Of a stretch of DNA of 64,000 nt, positions 1 to 12,313 are shown piece after piece. The position numbers and the translations under genes are program-made. The stretch's first letter is position 1. Each line of letters begins with the position of its first letter. The stretch covers positions 104,703 through 168,702 of the forward strand of contig QKWP01000699.1 of the NCBI GenBank assembly GCA_003550325.1, given 5' to 3'. The notes below the pieces were generated by a model, which was not told where the DNA came from, ran no database searches, and worked only from the letters and a program-made list of their open reading frames with translations. The DNA comes from Gigaspora rosea. Its lineage: Eukaryota > Glomeromycota > Glomeromycetes > Diversisporales > Gigasporaceae.

Positions 1-1550
1 GCTTTGAAAACAAATGATCATTTATAGTAAACGCATATTGTACATTTTTCTTTTGTTTAATAAATGCATTCCTGATTTTTTATTTATATTTTTATGTAAT
101 TGAGTTTTTTCAATTAACAATACACATGCTAATGTAATAATTGAAATTAAGGAAATTATTAATCGTCTCATTTTATTATTTGTCTAATTGAATTTTATTT
201 TTAAATGATTTCAAAATATTTCAAAATTTTGCGCTAATATTAAAATATATTAAATTTGGAAATTTTGTTAACATTATTCAAAATTTATCTTTTCATCCCG
301 TGTCATTTTCAAATAAACTGGGAATGTAATCATTTGAATCTGTGTAATCAGTCAAAATATATACATATATTAATTAATTATTTTCAGATATATTTTAATT
401 AATTCAAATATATTCAAAATATTTGATAATTTTATCGATATTAAAAAATTAAATTATTTTAAATTTACTTGAATTATATTTATATTTAGATTTTAAATAC
501 TTTGAAATTGTTTTCGATTGATAAAACTGTTTACGACGATTGCTTTAGAAGTTTTAGCTCCATTTTTAAATTTAATATTATTTATACAATATTTAGAAAT
601 TTTAATAAAATTTAATCCGCTTTGAAAACAAATGATCATTTATAGTAAACGCATATTGTACATTTTTCTTTTGTTTAATAAATGCATTCCTGATTTTTTA
701 TTTATATTTTTATGTAATTGAGTTTTTTCAATTAACAATACACATGCTAATGTAATAATTGAAATTAAGGAAATTATTAATCGTCTCATTTTATTATTTG
801 TCTAATTGAATTTTATTTTTAAATGATTTCAAAATATTTCAAAATTTTGCGCTAATATTAAAATATATTAAATTTGGAAATTTTGTTAACATTATTCAAA
901 ATTTATCTTTTCATCCCGTGTCATTTTCAAATAAACTGGGAATGTAATCATTTGAATCTGTGTAATCAGTCAAAATATATACATATATTAATTAATTATT
1001 TTCAGATATATTTTAATATTTTAATTAATTCGAATATATTCGAAATATTTGATAATTTTATCATTATTAAAAAATTATTTTGAAATTGTTTTCGATTAAT
1101 AAAACCGCTTACGACAATTGCTTTAAAAATTTTAGCTCTATTTTTAAATTAAATATTATTTAGAGATTAGCGAATATTTTAATAAAAACTAATCCGCTTT
1201 GAAAACAAATGACCATTTATAGTAAATACATATTGTAATTATTCTTTATAGTAAATGCATTACTGATTTTTAATTTATATTTTTATGTAATCGAGTCAAT
1301 ACAATACATATGCTAATATAATAATTGAAAATTAAGGAAATTATTAATTAAATAAAGTTTTATTATTAAAATTTTACGCTTTTTGTCTCATTTGTCTACT
1401 TGAATTTTATTTTAAATGTTTTCGAAATATTTCAAAATATTTGAAATATATTTGTATTTAGCAAATTTTGTAATATTATTCAAAAGTTATCATTCAAAGC
1501 CACGATGATTTCAAATGCACTGGGAATATGATCATTTGAAACCGAGTTGA
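1..1550. repeat. Tandem repeat of ~600 bp, 2.5 copies
   Basis: Unit 1 is 1-618, unit 2 is 619-1195, and a more diverged, incomplete unit 3 runs from 1196 to about 1550. All start GCTTTGAAAACAAATGA. Units 1 and 2 are near identical apart from a short deletion and small indels late in unit 2. Unit 3 has many substitutions, so the array grew in at least two steps. No coding frame is convincing. The array is cut by the window edge, so its true extent is unknown. Confidence 0.9.
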
Positions 1551-3190
1551 GTTCAAATGAACCTGAAAAAATAGGTGCATTTGAACCACAAATTGGATCG
1601 TTTGATCTGGATTGGATCATTTTAATCCCAAGTTGGAACTCGAAATGATATTATTTGAATGGGTTGAGGCCTCAAATAAACCAGAAATGGTATCATTTGA
1701 ACACAGGTTGATTCAAATGATCCGGAATTGGATCTTTGGTCCTGGGTTGGTTCAAACATCAGCAAATTTATAATAGCATAATCTTACGTAAGGTCTTATA
1801 AACCGTAATATGTACATAATATATTTCGATATATTTCGAAATATCAAATTTTCGAAATATTACGAAACTAATTTCGAAATATTTCAAAATATTTTGAACC
1901 ACTTTCAAAATATTTTAGAACAAGGAAACCAAGCTGAATCAGTAGATCTGTGAATCGCACATTAGACTAATTTTTCGAAATACAGTAGTTCGAAATAGTT
2001 CAAGATGTTCAAATTCTGTACTACAAGATCAGATTAGATCTTTTGTATCTTCAATTTTGTTTTTTTTATTTTGTTTTTTATTTTCGTTTCGTTTTTTGTT
2101 TTCAGTTCGTTTTTTTTGTTTTCATTTGTTCTTTTCAATTTTTTTTTATTTATTTATTTTTTAATTTTTTTATTTTATTTTTATTTCGGCACTTTACAAG
2201 AAAAACAAAAAACTTTCGAAACCTTGCGCATGCCAACTACGACTTCTGAAACTTTCAAGAACACACAACTGATTTTCCCAGCAATTTCTAAATTTTCGGG
2301 AACGCTTTTTTAGAAAAATGGGCACAAGTTTTTGCAAGTATCACAAGTTTTTTGCAAAAGAAATTATCCAAGTAGCAATTTATCCTAATAAGAATTAGTT
2401 AAAGCCTGCTATAGATAAATAGGTGCAGACAAATTATAAAGATCATGTAAGTTTTTGCAAGTTCTTACAAGATTTGCTTTATTTATTTTTTCGTTTCGTG
2501 TTTTTTGTTTTTGTTTTTTTGGTTTATTTTTAAATTTTTTTTTATTAATTTATTTTATTTCAGCACTTTGCGAGAACAACCCCTTACTTTCTGGCACTTT
2601 GCAAAAAAACAAACCCAGACTTTTTTGGCATTTTGCGATTTTTTTGGCATTTTGCAAGAACCTTTCGCAATTTCTGAATTTGCAAGAACACGAACTCTTC
2701 AGAGAAATGAAGATATTTTTATTTTCTTTATATATATATCTTATTTTTTATTTTATATGTTTTTATCCATTTTTTATTTTTTTCTTTTTTATGTTATAGT
2801 TAATTTTATATTTATAATAATATTATTTTGATTTTATTTAATATATATTTTTTCGTTTGTCTTAATATAATTAATACTTTAATTTTGTCAAAGTTTAATC
2901 AATTCGAATTAGTTCGAATTAGTTTAGTACTATAAATATCACAGCGATTTTATTCTAATATTTTATCACATGAAAATATTTACTTTTATTAAGTTTTATA
3001 TCATAACAAAAAAAATTCCTTGCAAAATTATGTTATAATTTTCGAATTATTCTAAAATAATTTGAAATGTTTTATAAAATATGCATTCTGAATTATTTTA
3101 AGTTTATTCGAAAACTTGCGAAATATTTTGCATAATGTTTATTTTTTAACACTTAAATTTTTATACTTAATATCGTCTTTTAAATAATTT
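1551..3190. other. AT-rich spacer with degenerate short repeats
   Basis: 1540-1760 holds loose repeats of a word like GGTTCAAATGA, resembling the GAACC...GGTTC minisatellite in the Helitrons near 23 and 33 kb but much decayed. 1800-1910 is rich in TTCGAAATATTTCGAAAT palindromes. 2040-2830 is T-rich with recurring TTTGCAAGAAC and GGCACTTTGC words; its open frames are phenylalanine-rich low complexity. I see no gene. Confidence 0.6.
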
Positions 3191-3204
3191 AATATACTGA
3201 ACTT

Positions 3205-4230
3205 AGGGTGTGACGACTTAGGGAAGTTGGTAAGTTGTCACCCCCAAGTGGCAGGTCTAGGGTTCAAATCCCACTAGCGACGCTTTGAAAAAATAGACCT
3301 GTGTTACGGTAACCGTTTCCTGTCAATCGGTTGGGTATATTACCTGTAGTCCTTGGTTACCATCTCAAATAGGAGCTTTCAGGCAAAGTTGTGTCCGGTG
3401 ACACAAACAAATCCAAGGAACTGGGGAAATAGAAACCTATTTGGAAAGTCCCGAGTAAGGAGGTAGCAACGATCTTTGACGGTGCTACCAGAACCGGAAT
3501 ATCAGAAACCGGAGCTGGAGAACTGGACAATATGACCTTCGGAGAAGAGGGTCCACCAACCTGGCCGCCGGAGTCGTACCGGAGGAAAAGGACCTATGTT
3601 CTGGAATTAGGTACCAGGAGAAGAAAAACCATAGTAGCACCTAATGCTGGGTAGATCAACCCTTCCGGGCCAACTGGTTTGGAAGTTTGGGGCACCCGGT
3701 GATGGACCGGTAGGAAAGTAATGGTGGGTACCGGGGTCAGTGTGAACCTTACAAGGGCAGAAGTAGGTAATGGTAGCGGTTAGGTACCCCTGACTGCAAG
3801 TTGCTTGCCTCGGTGAGTGCGTAAGTTACCGAAGTGTAGGTAATACCTGTGTGGGACAGGGACTGCTCTACCAAGTTTACCCGCGAGGATAAATTAGTCC
3901 TAAGGGAATGTAGGTAGCATCCGGGACTGTCTTCGACTGACTAATGTATCGGAGGGCTGTACCGGTGATCACAAGTAGGATTGACATGCGAAGCGTTGGA
4001 CCAGAGGGTTTAAATAGGCAATCCCCTAGTTGGGTTGTAGGTATGGCAACTAGTGTAGAACCTTCGGGCGGACTACTTAAATTAGACAACCAAAAGTTGT
4101 ACGTGTGGCTAGTTGTACTCTCATTCAATGTAACTCAATTGTGGGTGCGCTCAAAGAGGCGCCCTTGATCCACAGGCTTGATTAAATAAACTCTCACCCA
4201 AAGCGGGAACTTTAACACAAAAAAAAAAAA
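3205..4230 (+). mobile_element. tRNA-headed poly-A retroposon (long SINE-like), full length
   Basis: A GC-richer 1,026-bp block is flanked by an exact 14-bp direct repeat, AATATACTGAACTT, at 3191-3204 and 4231-4244, and ends in a run of A. Its head looks like a tRNA gene with A and B boxes (3218-3271). The target duplication plus A tail is the mark of target-primed reverse transcription by a LINE machinery. The body is unusually long for a SINE and has no convincing ORF (the best frame is 74 codons). A 5'-truncated second copy lies at 22098-22356. The perfect duplication implies a fairly recent insertion. The alternative is a non-autonomous LINE derivative with a tRNA promoter. Confidence 0.85.
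3218..3271 (+). promoter_or_regulatory. Pol III-type A and B boxes of the retroposon
   Basis: TTAGGGAAGTTGG (3218-3230) fits the A box and GGTTCAAATCC (3261-3271) fits the B box, with tRNA-like spacing. The segment could partly fold as a tRNA, but I see no clean anticodon arm and do not call a functional tRNA gene. Confidence 0.65.
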
Positions 4231-4244
4231 AATATACTGAACTT

Positions 4245-4768
4245 TAAATTTACAGGTTTTTACTCTGTAGAATTTTATATGTATTTAATTAATGCGAAAC
4301 ATTTCAAACTATTTTTAAAGGTTTCTATACTGATTTAATTTTATTAGAAGATATACTTATTAACTAAATAATCATTAGATTTATCAAAGCGTAGAATTAT
4401 ATGAACATAATCATGTTCTGAGTACATTGAATGTACCCGGAACATGATCATTTGTTTCAGAAAATAGCAGGTTATTGGAAATTAAATATGGAAAGTATTG
4501 ATAGGATCACTTTTTTGTAGGTCTATAGTACATTATTTAGAAATTATTTAATATTATTTTGTGTTTTCGAATATACTTAATATTTTCGCAATATTTTGAA
4601 ATTTATATTTGAAATATTTCGAAATTGAAAAATTTCAAAATTATTTTCGAAATATTTCGAAAAATATTGCATATTGCAATTTCTTTCAAAATATTTCGCA
4701 CATATAAATTTGCTGATGTATTAATTACTGAGTAAACAAGGTCATGTGATTATAAAACACTGATTGAC
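4245..4768. other. AT-rich spacer with a small hairpin
   Basis: Holds an imperfect hairpin at 4410-4448 (ATCATGTTC...GAACATGAT) and runs of TTCGAAATATTTCGAAA at 4560-4700. No gene seen. Confidence 0.5.
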
Positions 4769-6109
4769 TAGAGTATCCAGGATTATGATTTGGCATAATA
4801 TTCACAAAATTCACCTTATAGCAATATTGTTATTGGACATGTCCAATACTATGTATTATGTTCAACGTCCAAGATTGTCCAAAACTGTTCAAGCCTATGT
4901 CCAAGGCTTAAATAATTAATGAATTAATTTAATAAATATATAATTATATATTTTTTTAGGTGCTAGATTCATTTTTAAAAAAATTAAAATAGATAATCTT
5001 AGTAAAATTTTAAGTAATTTTAATTTGAAAAAATGTCCAAGATGTCTACAAAATGTCCAATGTACTTTACTGCCTTATAGCTAGTAATGCCACCGAAATT
5101 GATTTTTGAAAAAGGCCTATTTTGTCTTTATTAGAGAAAATTAAAATTTTTTATAAGGAAGAGCAAATAAAATTTATATAGATATGTTCTTTATAATTTC
5201 GTCTATTCAAAAAAAGTATCAAATAATTTTGTCTTTCAAGTAAAATAGATCAAAAACAATTTCGTTTTCAAATTTTAATTTCGGGTTTTAGAACCCGAAA
5301 TAATTCCGTCCTCATGTATACTTAAAGCATATAAAATATGCAATTTCGCATAATTTATTTTTTTCTCATATAAAGGAATTTCTATTGGTTAATTGTCATT
5401 ACACATATTAAATTACAGAGAGTATTATCAAGTCGGCCTATATTATACTCTAACACTGGCTAATTCTGAGTAGGATTATGTGAATAATGCTAGCTAAACT
5501 ATCATAGTATCTACACTTTAAAATTAATAGATCTGAATATAGGGAATTACAGATCAGTATAGTACGGATGTGATTTTATCAAACTGTGCCATCACTTCCT
5601 AAAAAACCCAGCTGGAATTAATCATAATTTCTAGTAGATCTAACCCTAATTCTATGAGACATGATAATTAAGCAAACTCTATGATAAGGTTCGATAAAAC
5701 CATACTAAAATCATATACTAATATTCATAACACCTCGAATGTAATAACAATTATTGATTATACCCACTATTGGTTGTACAATGTAAGTTGCTAATAATTT
5801 TAGTATATACCACGGGCAAAATTAGAACATAAAAAATTTTCTAGTAAAATTTTGTGCTTTTAGATTAGGAATAAAATCTTGCAATGAGATTAGAGTTCGA
5901 AAATATTATTTATATAATAAAATTTTATAACACGTAAAAACAGTTTTATAAACGGTTATAAAATTTGTTTTGCATTACAGAAGATCTTGAAATTTGGTTG
6001 ACCAGCAAATTTTTTTTAACCTTAATCCTAGGTCCGCATAATTCGCATAATTTGCAATTTACCAAATACATAATCTGGCATTTACCGGATCATAATCCTG
6101 GACACTATA
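4769..6109. mobile_element. Non-autonomous hAT-type element, 1.34 kb
   Basis: Inverted ends: TAGAGTATCCAGGATTATGA at the left, and the right end read on the minus strand begins TATAGTGTCCAGGATTATGA. The flanks are near-identical 8-bp repeats, TGATTGAC (4761-4768) and TGATTAAC (6110-6117). TAG-type ends with an 8-bp target duplication are typical of hAT. TGTCCAA words recur at 4833-5060 inside. No transposase frame remains, so the element would need one in trans. Confidence 0.7.
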
Positions 6110-8382
6110 TGATTAACCAATCTAATTAAATTGAGCTATCAATCTTTGGTTGTAAATCTATTTTTAGAACACGAATGTTAAAAAATTGGTTTACATTCAA
6201 GTTAAAATATCTCGATAAATTATAATATCAACATAGGGTAAAAAGTAAAATACATATAGATATAAACCAAAAATTAATCTGAATTAAAAATCTCAAAATA
6301 TTTAAAAAAGGAGGTTTTTCTAGACCATGACCCATATAACAGTTCCTTTTAACCTAGTCTTTACAATAATTTTGCTAAAGATTCATGTTGCGAAATACAG
6401 ATATTAAATTTTAGCCAATCAACACTATGATAAAAAAAGGTGGTCTCTGACCATCTTTTTTTTCATCGTTATAATGAACCCACCTGGTCGGCTAAACTAT
6501 TTTCTAATAATTAAAAATCGAGCTGAATCACATTGTCACACCTTTTTTTGCCACCACTATTCTACCTTACTCTATTCTTGTGACAAAGCCATGAGCAAAC
6601 ATGCTATATAGTATATCTAAAAAATTAAAATAGACCTTTTATTTTAATTTAAATAATTGATATCTCTATTAGATCAATATGAAATAAATTAATAATATTA
6701 TATTTGAAATTTTGTACGTAGTTTTTGATTAATAAATTAATTTTTTTTTATTTTAAAATACATATATATAATTATTGTATTAAAATTTATACAGTAGTAC
6801 GTGGGTACTGGAAGAAGATTTATTACTGTAGCTAGTTGATTTGTAAATCCATAGTACTATACAGTTTTAATTATCATGCCTTGTATCTGACTTTTACGTA
6901 GCAAAATATAAAAATAGAAAAAGTTTATTATATATAACTAGTATTTCTCTGATATTTACCTTTATTCATACTAGTATTCGCTTTAACTTAGTTAATAATG
7001 ATCATTTAAAATAAAAATAAGCTATTTATTTCTAATTCATCACTTAAGGCATTTAAAGTACTGTACTTTAAGTTGAACTATAGTAACTTATTGAATAAAA
7101 CCGTTATTTCATAATATATTATATTTGACAGGTTGTCATTGCTCTAAACTGGACACAAGCATAAATAAAAAAATTAACAATATTTTTCCGTGCCTCCTCA
7201 TTACTGCATTAGTCTGTAGACATTCATTATAATACGTATATCTGATATTTCGAAAAAAAATAGATTAATTTCCATAAATAGGAGTAGTCATAGAAGGGGC
7301 GTATCAAGATATCAAAGATACTACAGTGCGTGTCTTTGTAATAAATTTAGAATCATGTGAAGAAGCTTCACGCTTGCATTCATATCTTTACTTGAGCATT
7401 GCCTAGTTTTCATGCATATTCTTTAGCTAAAGCCTTGTACCCACGTAACTTTTGAAATTTTAGTTATAATTAGGGTTAGGGTTAGTTTACCATTAGGAAA
7501 GGGTATATATATAGGCAAAATTGCCTTCTCTCCATTTTTTTATTAATGCACCAAAACGGGTTTAGACTATCGTTTTTATCTTTTTGTGTTTTTTTTTTGA
7601 TTTTTGATTTCGTGTAAACAAAATTTCATGATTTTGATTGGCTGATCTACATATAAAAGTCACGTGGGTGCAAGGCTTTAGCGGGCAAGACCGGAATGTG
7701 TGACAGGTTATGCATATTGTCGATCATACATCAAATGTGCAAAATTTTTTAAAGTTCATTTATATTTAGGTTAGGGTTAGGTTAGGGTTAGGATCAGATG
7801 TTAGCAAGATGTATAGTAAAATCGTTCAAGGAAATCTTTTTATTAAAGCATGAAAGATGGTTTCTTAGCAGTTTACTGATTTTTGGCAAAACGAACGTTT
7901 GTTTGGAGTTTTTCTGATCGTGTAATGTTACACCTAATCTTGAAATCTGATTGGTAATCTGGCACTAACCTGTGACTTGCCTTTAGTGGTGGTTTGTGTT
8001 ACAGGTGCAAATAAATAAAAACCGTATTATCTAACCTACGAAAATTCTTTCTCTTCAATAACCACCTATTTAAATTCATACACCTATAACACTTAACGAA
8101 AATTCTTTCTCCTAAAAACCTCCAATCTTTAAAGTGAAAACATTTTAAATCTCAATGTGGCTCGCATGGAATGATGTGTAGACTTGTATTTTTTTTTTTA
8201 TCCCCATGGGACAAAAAATAAAATTTAGTATTCTAAATCAACTTTTTTACGCGAAAAATAAGTTATAATTATCCAGTTAAACGGGAGGGAAATGAACAAC
8301 AAGGAAAAGCAACTCATAAAAAATTTTTGAAAAAAACGTAATCAATTGGACATTTGTATATTTCTTTGAATTTACGCGTCTG
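6110..8382. other. AT-rich spacer, no gene recognised
   Basis: Nothing coding is supported. Visible items are a hairpin at about 6432-6465 (A-run/GGTGGT...ACCATC/T-run) and short TTAGGG-like runs at 7476-7490 and 7765-7790. A possible short coding-like stretch around 8283-8340 precedes the gene at 8549, but I cannot confirm it. Confidence 0.5.
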
Positions 8383-8538
8383 ACACCTCTATCTGGATTT
8401 ATATATCCGGATATATACTATGTCATAGTGTTTTTATATCCGGATATAAATAAATCCGGATTTAAATTTAAATCCGGATATATACTATGTTAAAAGCGGA
8501 TAAATCCGGATATAAAAAATATATCCGGATAGAGGTAT
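8383..8538. mobile_element. Small inverted-repeat element built of TCCGGATA words
   Basis: The ends are inverted copies, ACACCTCTATCTGGAT at left and ATACCTCTATCCGGAT reading in from the right. The 156-bp interior is mostly repeats of the palindrome ATATCCGGATAT. No clear target duplication is seen. It lies 10 bp upstream of a coding exon, so it probably sits in an intron or has replaced part of the gene. Confidence 0.55.
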
Positions 8539-8548
8539 TAACTCTAGT

Positions 8549-10099
8549 CTGAGAGGAGTTAAAGGTTTCAGTACCAATCTCATAAAAGAAGTATACCAAG
8601 GATGGCTGTTTAACTCCTTAAGGGAAAACAAATTAAGCATTGATGAATATGAACAAAAAATCAATGAAATGAAGGTAAAGTGAACTCATATTGATGTAGA
8701 AAAATTTCAAATCTCAATATGGCATATTCTAAAAGAAAATTTTCTTTAAAAAAAAAAAAAATACAGAAAGCCAAATTGAACCGTCCAGAAAAAATTAAAA
8801 AGGAAAATTTAACGATACTTTCCCTTAAGTTATTCTAAATTTTTGTATGGTCAATAATTCCTATATTTTATATTCACTCAAATCCTTTTTAGGACGATAA
8901 TATCGATTTGTGGCCTTGGAATTTTGGACGTGAATTATCTTCAGCATCAATTCAAAATCGAGTTAAAAATGCAATATCAAATGGCGAATTTGAGAAAGTC
9001 AATTGTGACGACCCAATTTGCTCGAGAATCGTGGTTAAAATCATCATTTTCGGAAATAGAATGGAGTGAACTCACGGATGTTTCTAAATGTGGACTCAAT
9101 TTGAATAATTTTTCTCAAACAATTAGCAAAAATAACATGAAAAAATTAATACCCATTTGTACGTTTTGTGATAGTGTTTTTTTATTTAAAGATATCTCAG
9201 TATTAATTGTAATATAACTTAATATTATTTAAGTTCACATTTGAGAAAAACCAAGGAGTATGAAACCAGTAATGATAATAACGAAGGAACTTGGGAATTA
9301 CACTCAGTCACTATTCCTTTTAATATTGCGATCAGAGAAATCAATAACATTAAACTTACAGCGTAAGTATCATTTAGGGTGCTTTCAAGCGTTATTCTCA
9401 AAAAACATTCCTGACTAGAGATGGGCAAATCATGGTTTTTCCAAAAATCTTATGTGTCACGCATAGATCACGTGCGGGATATGATCACAAATCTGCAGGT
9501 TATAAATTTTTGTCTAATAAAAAACCATGCAGAAACAATTGTTGAAAATCAATTTTCTTGTTTATTTTTATAAATTTATTTATTGTCAATGTAGAAATGC
9601 TCATATGACATACACGTAGTTTGTAGCTTACAGCATAAAGTACCCTAGCATAAATCAAGATCTTTTAAAGCATGTGGTGCTTCAAAATCATGGGATGTAG
9701 TCAGAGACCCGTAAAAATTTTTAGTGTTATACAAAATCTTTATTTGCGTTATTGCAAAAATTTGTATTAATTTGTAATAAGATATTAACTTGATATTAAT
9801 TTGCGATTTGTTTCGGAAAACATCAGACATTATTAGCCAATCAAATTTATAGAATACAACCTTAGAAATTTGGTTTAATTTGCATTGTCAATCTAAATTT
9901 GTATTAGTTTGTAATAATTTATATACAAATTTTTACAGGTCTCTGGATGTAATATGTTGATTAAATTTAAAATTTTAAAATTAATTTTTTTTAATTTTCC
10001 GCATTCGTTCATTAAAATTTTAGAAAACAATATTGCCGAATCAGAAGCAAGTCAATTCTTGAAATCGCACAATTGATATCACAAAAAAATGTAATATAA
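8549..10099 (+). CDS. Four-exon gene of unknown function, 5' end missing, one frame problem
   Basis: Exon 1 (8549-8674) ends at a GTAAAG donor. Exon 2 starts at 8893 after TTTTTAG in the same phase and encodes residues such as DDNIDLWPWNFGRELSSASI. Its frame stops at 9067 while the +1 frame stays open to 9217, so there is a 1-nt slip or an unrecognised splice. Exon 3 (about 9237-9362) encodes WELHSVTIPFNIAIREI and ends at GTAAGT. Exon 4 (10024-10099) follows TTTTAG in matching phase, encodes CRIRSKSILEIAQLISQKNV and ends in TAA. The agreement of phases across introns 1 and 3 is good evidence of a real gene. Intron 3 has been invaded: a lone hAT-like end (TAGAGATGGGCA, 9419) and a complete small element (9702-9945) lie in it. 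I do not recognise the family. Confidence 0.55.
9702..9945. mobile_element. hAT-type MITE, 244 bp
   Basis: Ends CAGAGACCCGTAAAAATTT and, inverted, CAGAGACCTGTAAAAATTT. Flanked by GATGTAGT (9694-9701) and GATGTAAT (9946-9953), 7 of 8 identical. It lies in intron 3 of the gene at 8549-10099. Confidence 0.75.
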
Positions 10100-10589
10100 A
10101 ATGTAGTTGTAAAGGCAAATATAAAAAAAATCACTGCAAAGGCAAAAAGGCACAATGTCTTGTGAAGTAGCTGTCTTACTAACAATCATGCTTGTAATAA
10201 TATAATGCAGCTAGCACATAGTAACTTTGTAATATATTGCTGCATAAATTGAATCCAAACTATAGTTGTTAGACGAAACCTTTTTTGCTTGATGACGAAA
10301 GACGAAACCTAAGCCCCAAAATGATGAAACCTCTGACGAAAGACGAAACCTCAAATTCTGCTGACGAAAGACGAAACCCAAATTCAAAATGACGAAACTC
10401 CCGCTAAAAAAAAAAAAAAAAAGCGGATGGCTAGAATTTTATGATAATAGTGAATCCCTACTTCTTTCGCGAAAAAATCACTACGAAAAATTTGAGAAAA
10501 TTTGTTTTTGATGAAGCTATCAATAAAAATATTAAAATAATCATAATTTCAAATATTTAACTCATCGATAAATCATTAATGAGGCTTTT

Positions 10590-11215
10590 TATTTATATTA
10601 ATACTTAAAGTGTTTATTGACTTGTACGTATATTTATGTTTTAAAAAGCCGTTTACAATAATTATAAATATATAGTTAAATAAGCAACTAGTATCTTAAT
10701 TTATTATATTTAATACTGAAGATGTTTATTGGCTTGGCCCGGCTTGTATATTAAGGTTTTTAAAAAGCCAATTACAGAAATTATAAATAGCAAATAAGCC
10801 ATTAGCATCTCTCAACTATAATGTTTAATGTGAAGATGTTTATTGGCTTGACCCGGCTTGTATATTTAAGTTTTAAAAGCCAATTACAGAAATTTTAAAC
10901 AACAAATAAGCCATTAGCATCTCTCAATTATTATATTTAATGCTGAAGATGTTTATTGGCTTAACCCGGCTTGTATATTTAATTTTAAAAAGCCATTAGA
11001 CAAACAAGCCATTAACATTTCTAAATATTTAAATAAATAAATAAATATAAATATAAATGTATTGTAATAAAATTAGTAAATTTATCGATTCAACCAATTT
11101 TTCTCTTGAAAACTTTAAGACACAGCAATAAAGTTTAATTTCATAATTAAATTATCGATTCAACCAATTTTTCTCTTGAAAACTTTAAGATACAGCAAAA
11201 AGTTTAATTTTATAA
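10590..11215. repeat. Two tandem repeats inside the GACGAAA element
   Basis: 10590-11010 contains about four units of ~113 bp marked by GAAGATGTTTATTGGCTT followed by GGCTTGTATATT and AAGCCATTAGCATCTCTCAA. 11086-11215 contains two ~70-bp units starting ATCGATTCAACCAATTTTTC. Confidence 0.8.
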
Positions 11216-11306
11216 TTCAAATTAATAGCTTTAAAATTTGTTACGTAAGTAATTTGGAATAAATCTGAAAAATTTTGGAAATAAACCAATTTTGAGTGAA
11301 ACATTA

Positions 11307-11391
11307 AGGGCGCCTACTTTTATCACCTGATTTCAGTTTATTAGTAGCGCTTACCCCCCCTAGAAAATCAGGTGATAAAAGTAGGCTCCCT
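11307..11391. mobile_element. Very short inverted-repeat MITE, 85 bp
   Basis: About 27 bp at each end form an inverted repeat, starting AGGGCGCCTACTTTTATCAC and, from the right, AGGGAGCCTACTTTTATCAC. It is nested in the 10261-11886 element. Target duplication is unclear (TA or TTA). Confidence 0.65.
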
Positions 11392-12313
11392 AACTGACAA
11401 GCATAATAATAGTTTATAATTGAAGATCCGAAAACAATGTACTAATTTATTAATAAAGTCTTTTATTGATTTAGCTAATAGGCGTAATAATTTTTTTAAT
11501 TGATATCGATATACTAGAATAATCCATGTATTATTGTTAATTTTCTTAATTGTGCTAATTTGCTTAATTGATAAATTACTTCTTAAGTTACTTATTAAAA
11601 TTGATATAATTGTATGTTTTAAATTTTAGTTTTATATAAACATAAATGTAGGAGCCAGTGGCGCCCTTACTTACACTTGCTTCTGTTTCTCATCTTTTAT
11701 TAGTTTTGTACCCTTTGCAGTTTCGTCACCTTTCGTCAGTTTCGTCACCTTTCGTCAGTTTCGTCACCTTTCGCCAGTTTCGTCACCTTTCGTCATTTCG
11801 TCATTTGAGATTTTAATTGACGAAAGACGAAACTAGGTTTCGCGTTTCGTCAGCGCGAAACCTCAAGGTTTCGTCTAACAACTATAATCCAAACACTTTT
11901 TATTTCAAAATTAAATATACGCTAAGTGGATTCAGAATCCATATTAAGTTATTTCAAAATTCTTTACCGATTTGAGTGGATTTAAAATTTCGTTTCAACT
12001 TAAGTGTATTTTGAATAAACATAAGTTGAATCGGGATCCACATAAATTCCATTCTGGCGTACAACATATATATCAAAGATATAATTATTCTTCTTATACC
12101 GAGGGTTTTTTATACAGTATCATATTAAGAATTGTAGTTATTTGTGAAGTTTTATAAAAACCAAAAATGTTAGCCAAAATTTCTTTTTAAAATAATCTAA
12201 GACATAATTATCTACAACCACAGGATGTAAAAAAACCCACATTTAATATGGCAAATATACAGTAAAAACAAAATTCATCTTAAAACATACTGTACAAATA
12301 GTAAAACATAAAA

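Larger units (their letters stand above)
10261..11886. mobile_element. Non-autonomous hAT-type element with GACGAAA arrays, 1.63 kb
   Basis: Perfect inverted ends TATAGTTGTTAGACGAAACC and exact 8-bp flanking repeats ATCCAAAC (10253-10260 and 11887-11894). Next to both ends are clusters of GACGAAA (10290-10400, and inverted as TTTCGTC at 11715-11870), about ten copies in all, which look like subterminal transposase-binding sites. The interior holds two tandem repeats (10590-11010 and 11086-11215) and a nested 85-bp element (11307-11391). No transposase frame is present. Confidence 0.85.

Noticed and set aside
2043-2831. Overlapping 68-114 codon frames rich in Phe
   Set aside because: They arise from T-rich low complexity; no codon structure, domain or splice sites.
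3218-3290. tRNA gene
   Set aside because: A and B boxes are present but no clean anticodon arm or acceptor pairing; it is the head of a retroposon with a poly-A tail and target duplication.
3877-4168. 74-83 codon frames on both strands in the retroposon
   Set aside because: No similarity; GC-richer DNA gives longer chance frames, and the truncated copy at 22112 breaks them.
8383-8538. hAT assignment for the TCCGGATA element
   Set aside because: Ends are inverted, but no 8-bp duplication is visible and the ends do not start TAG or CAG; class left open.
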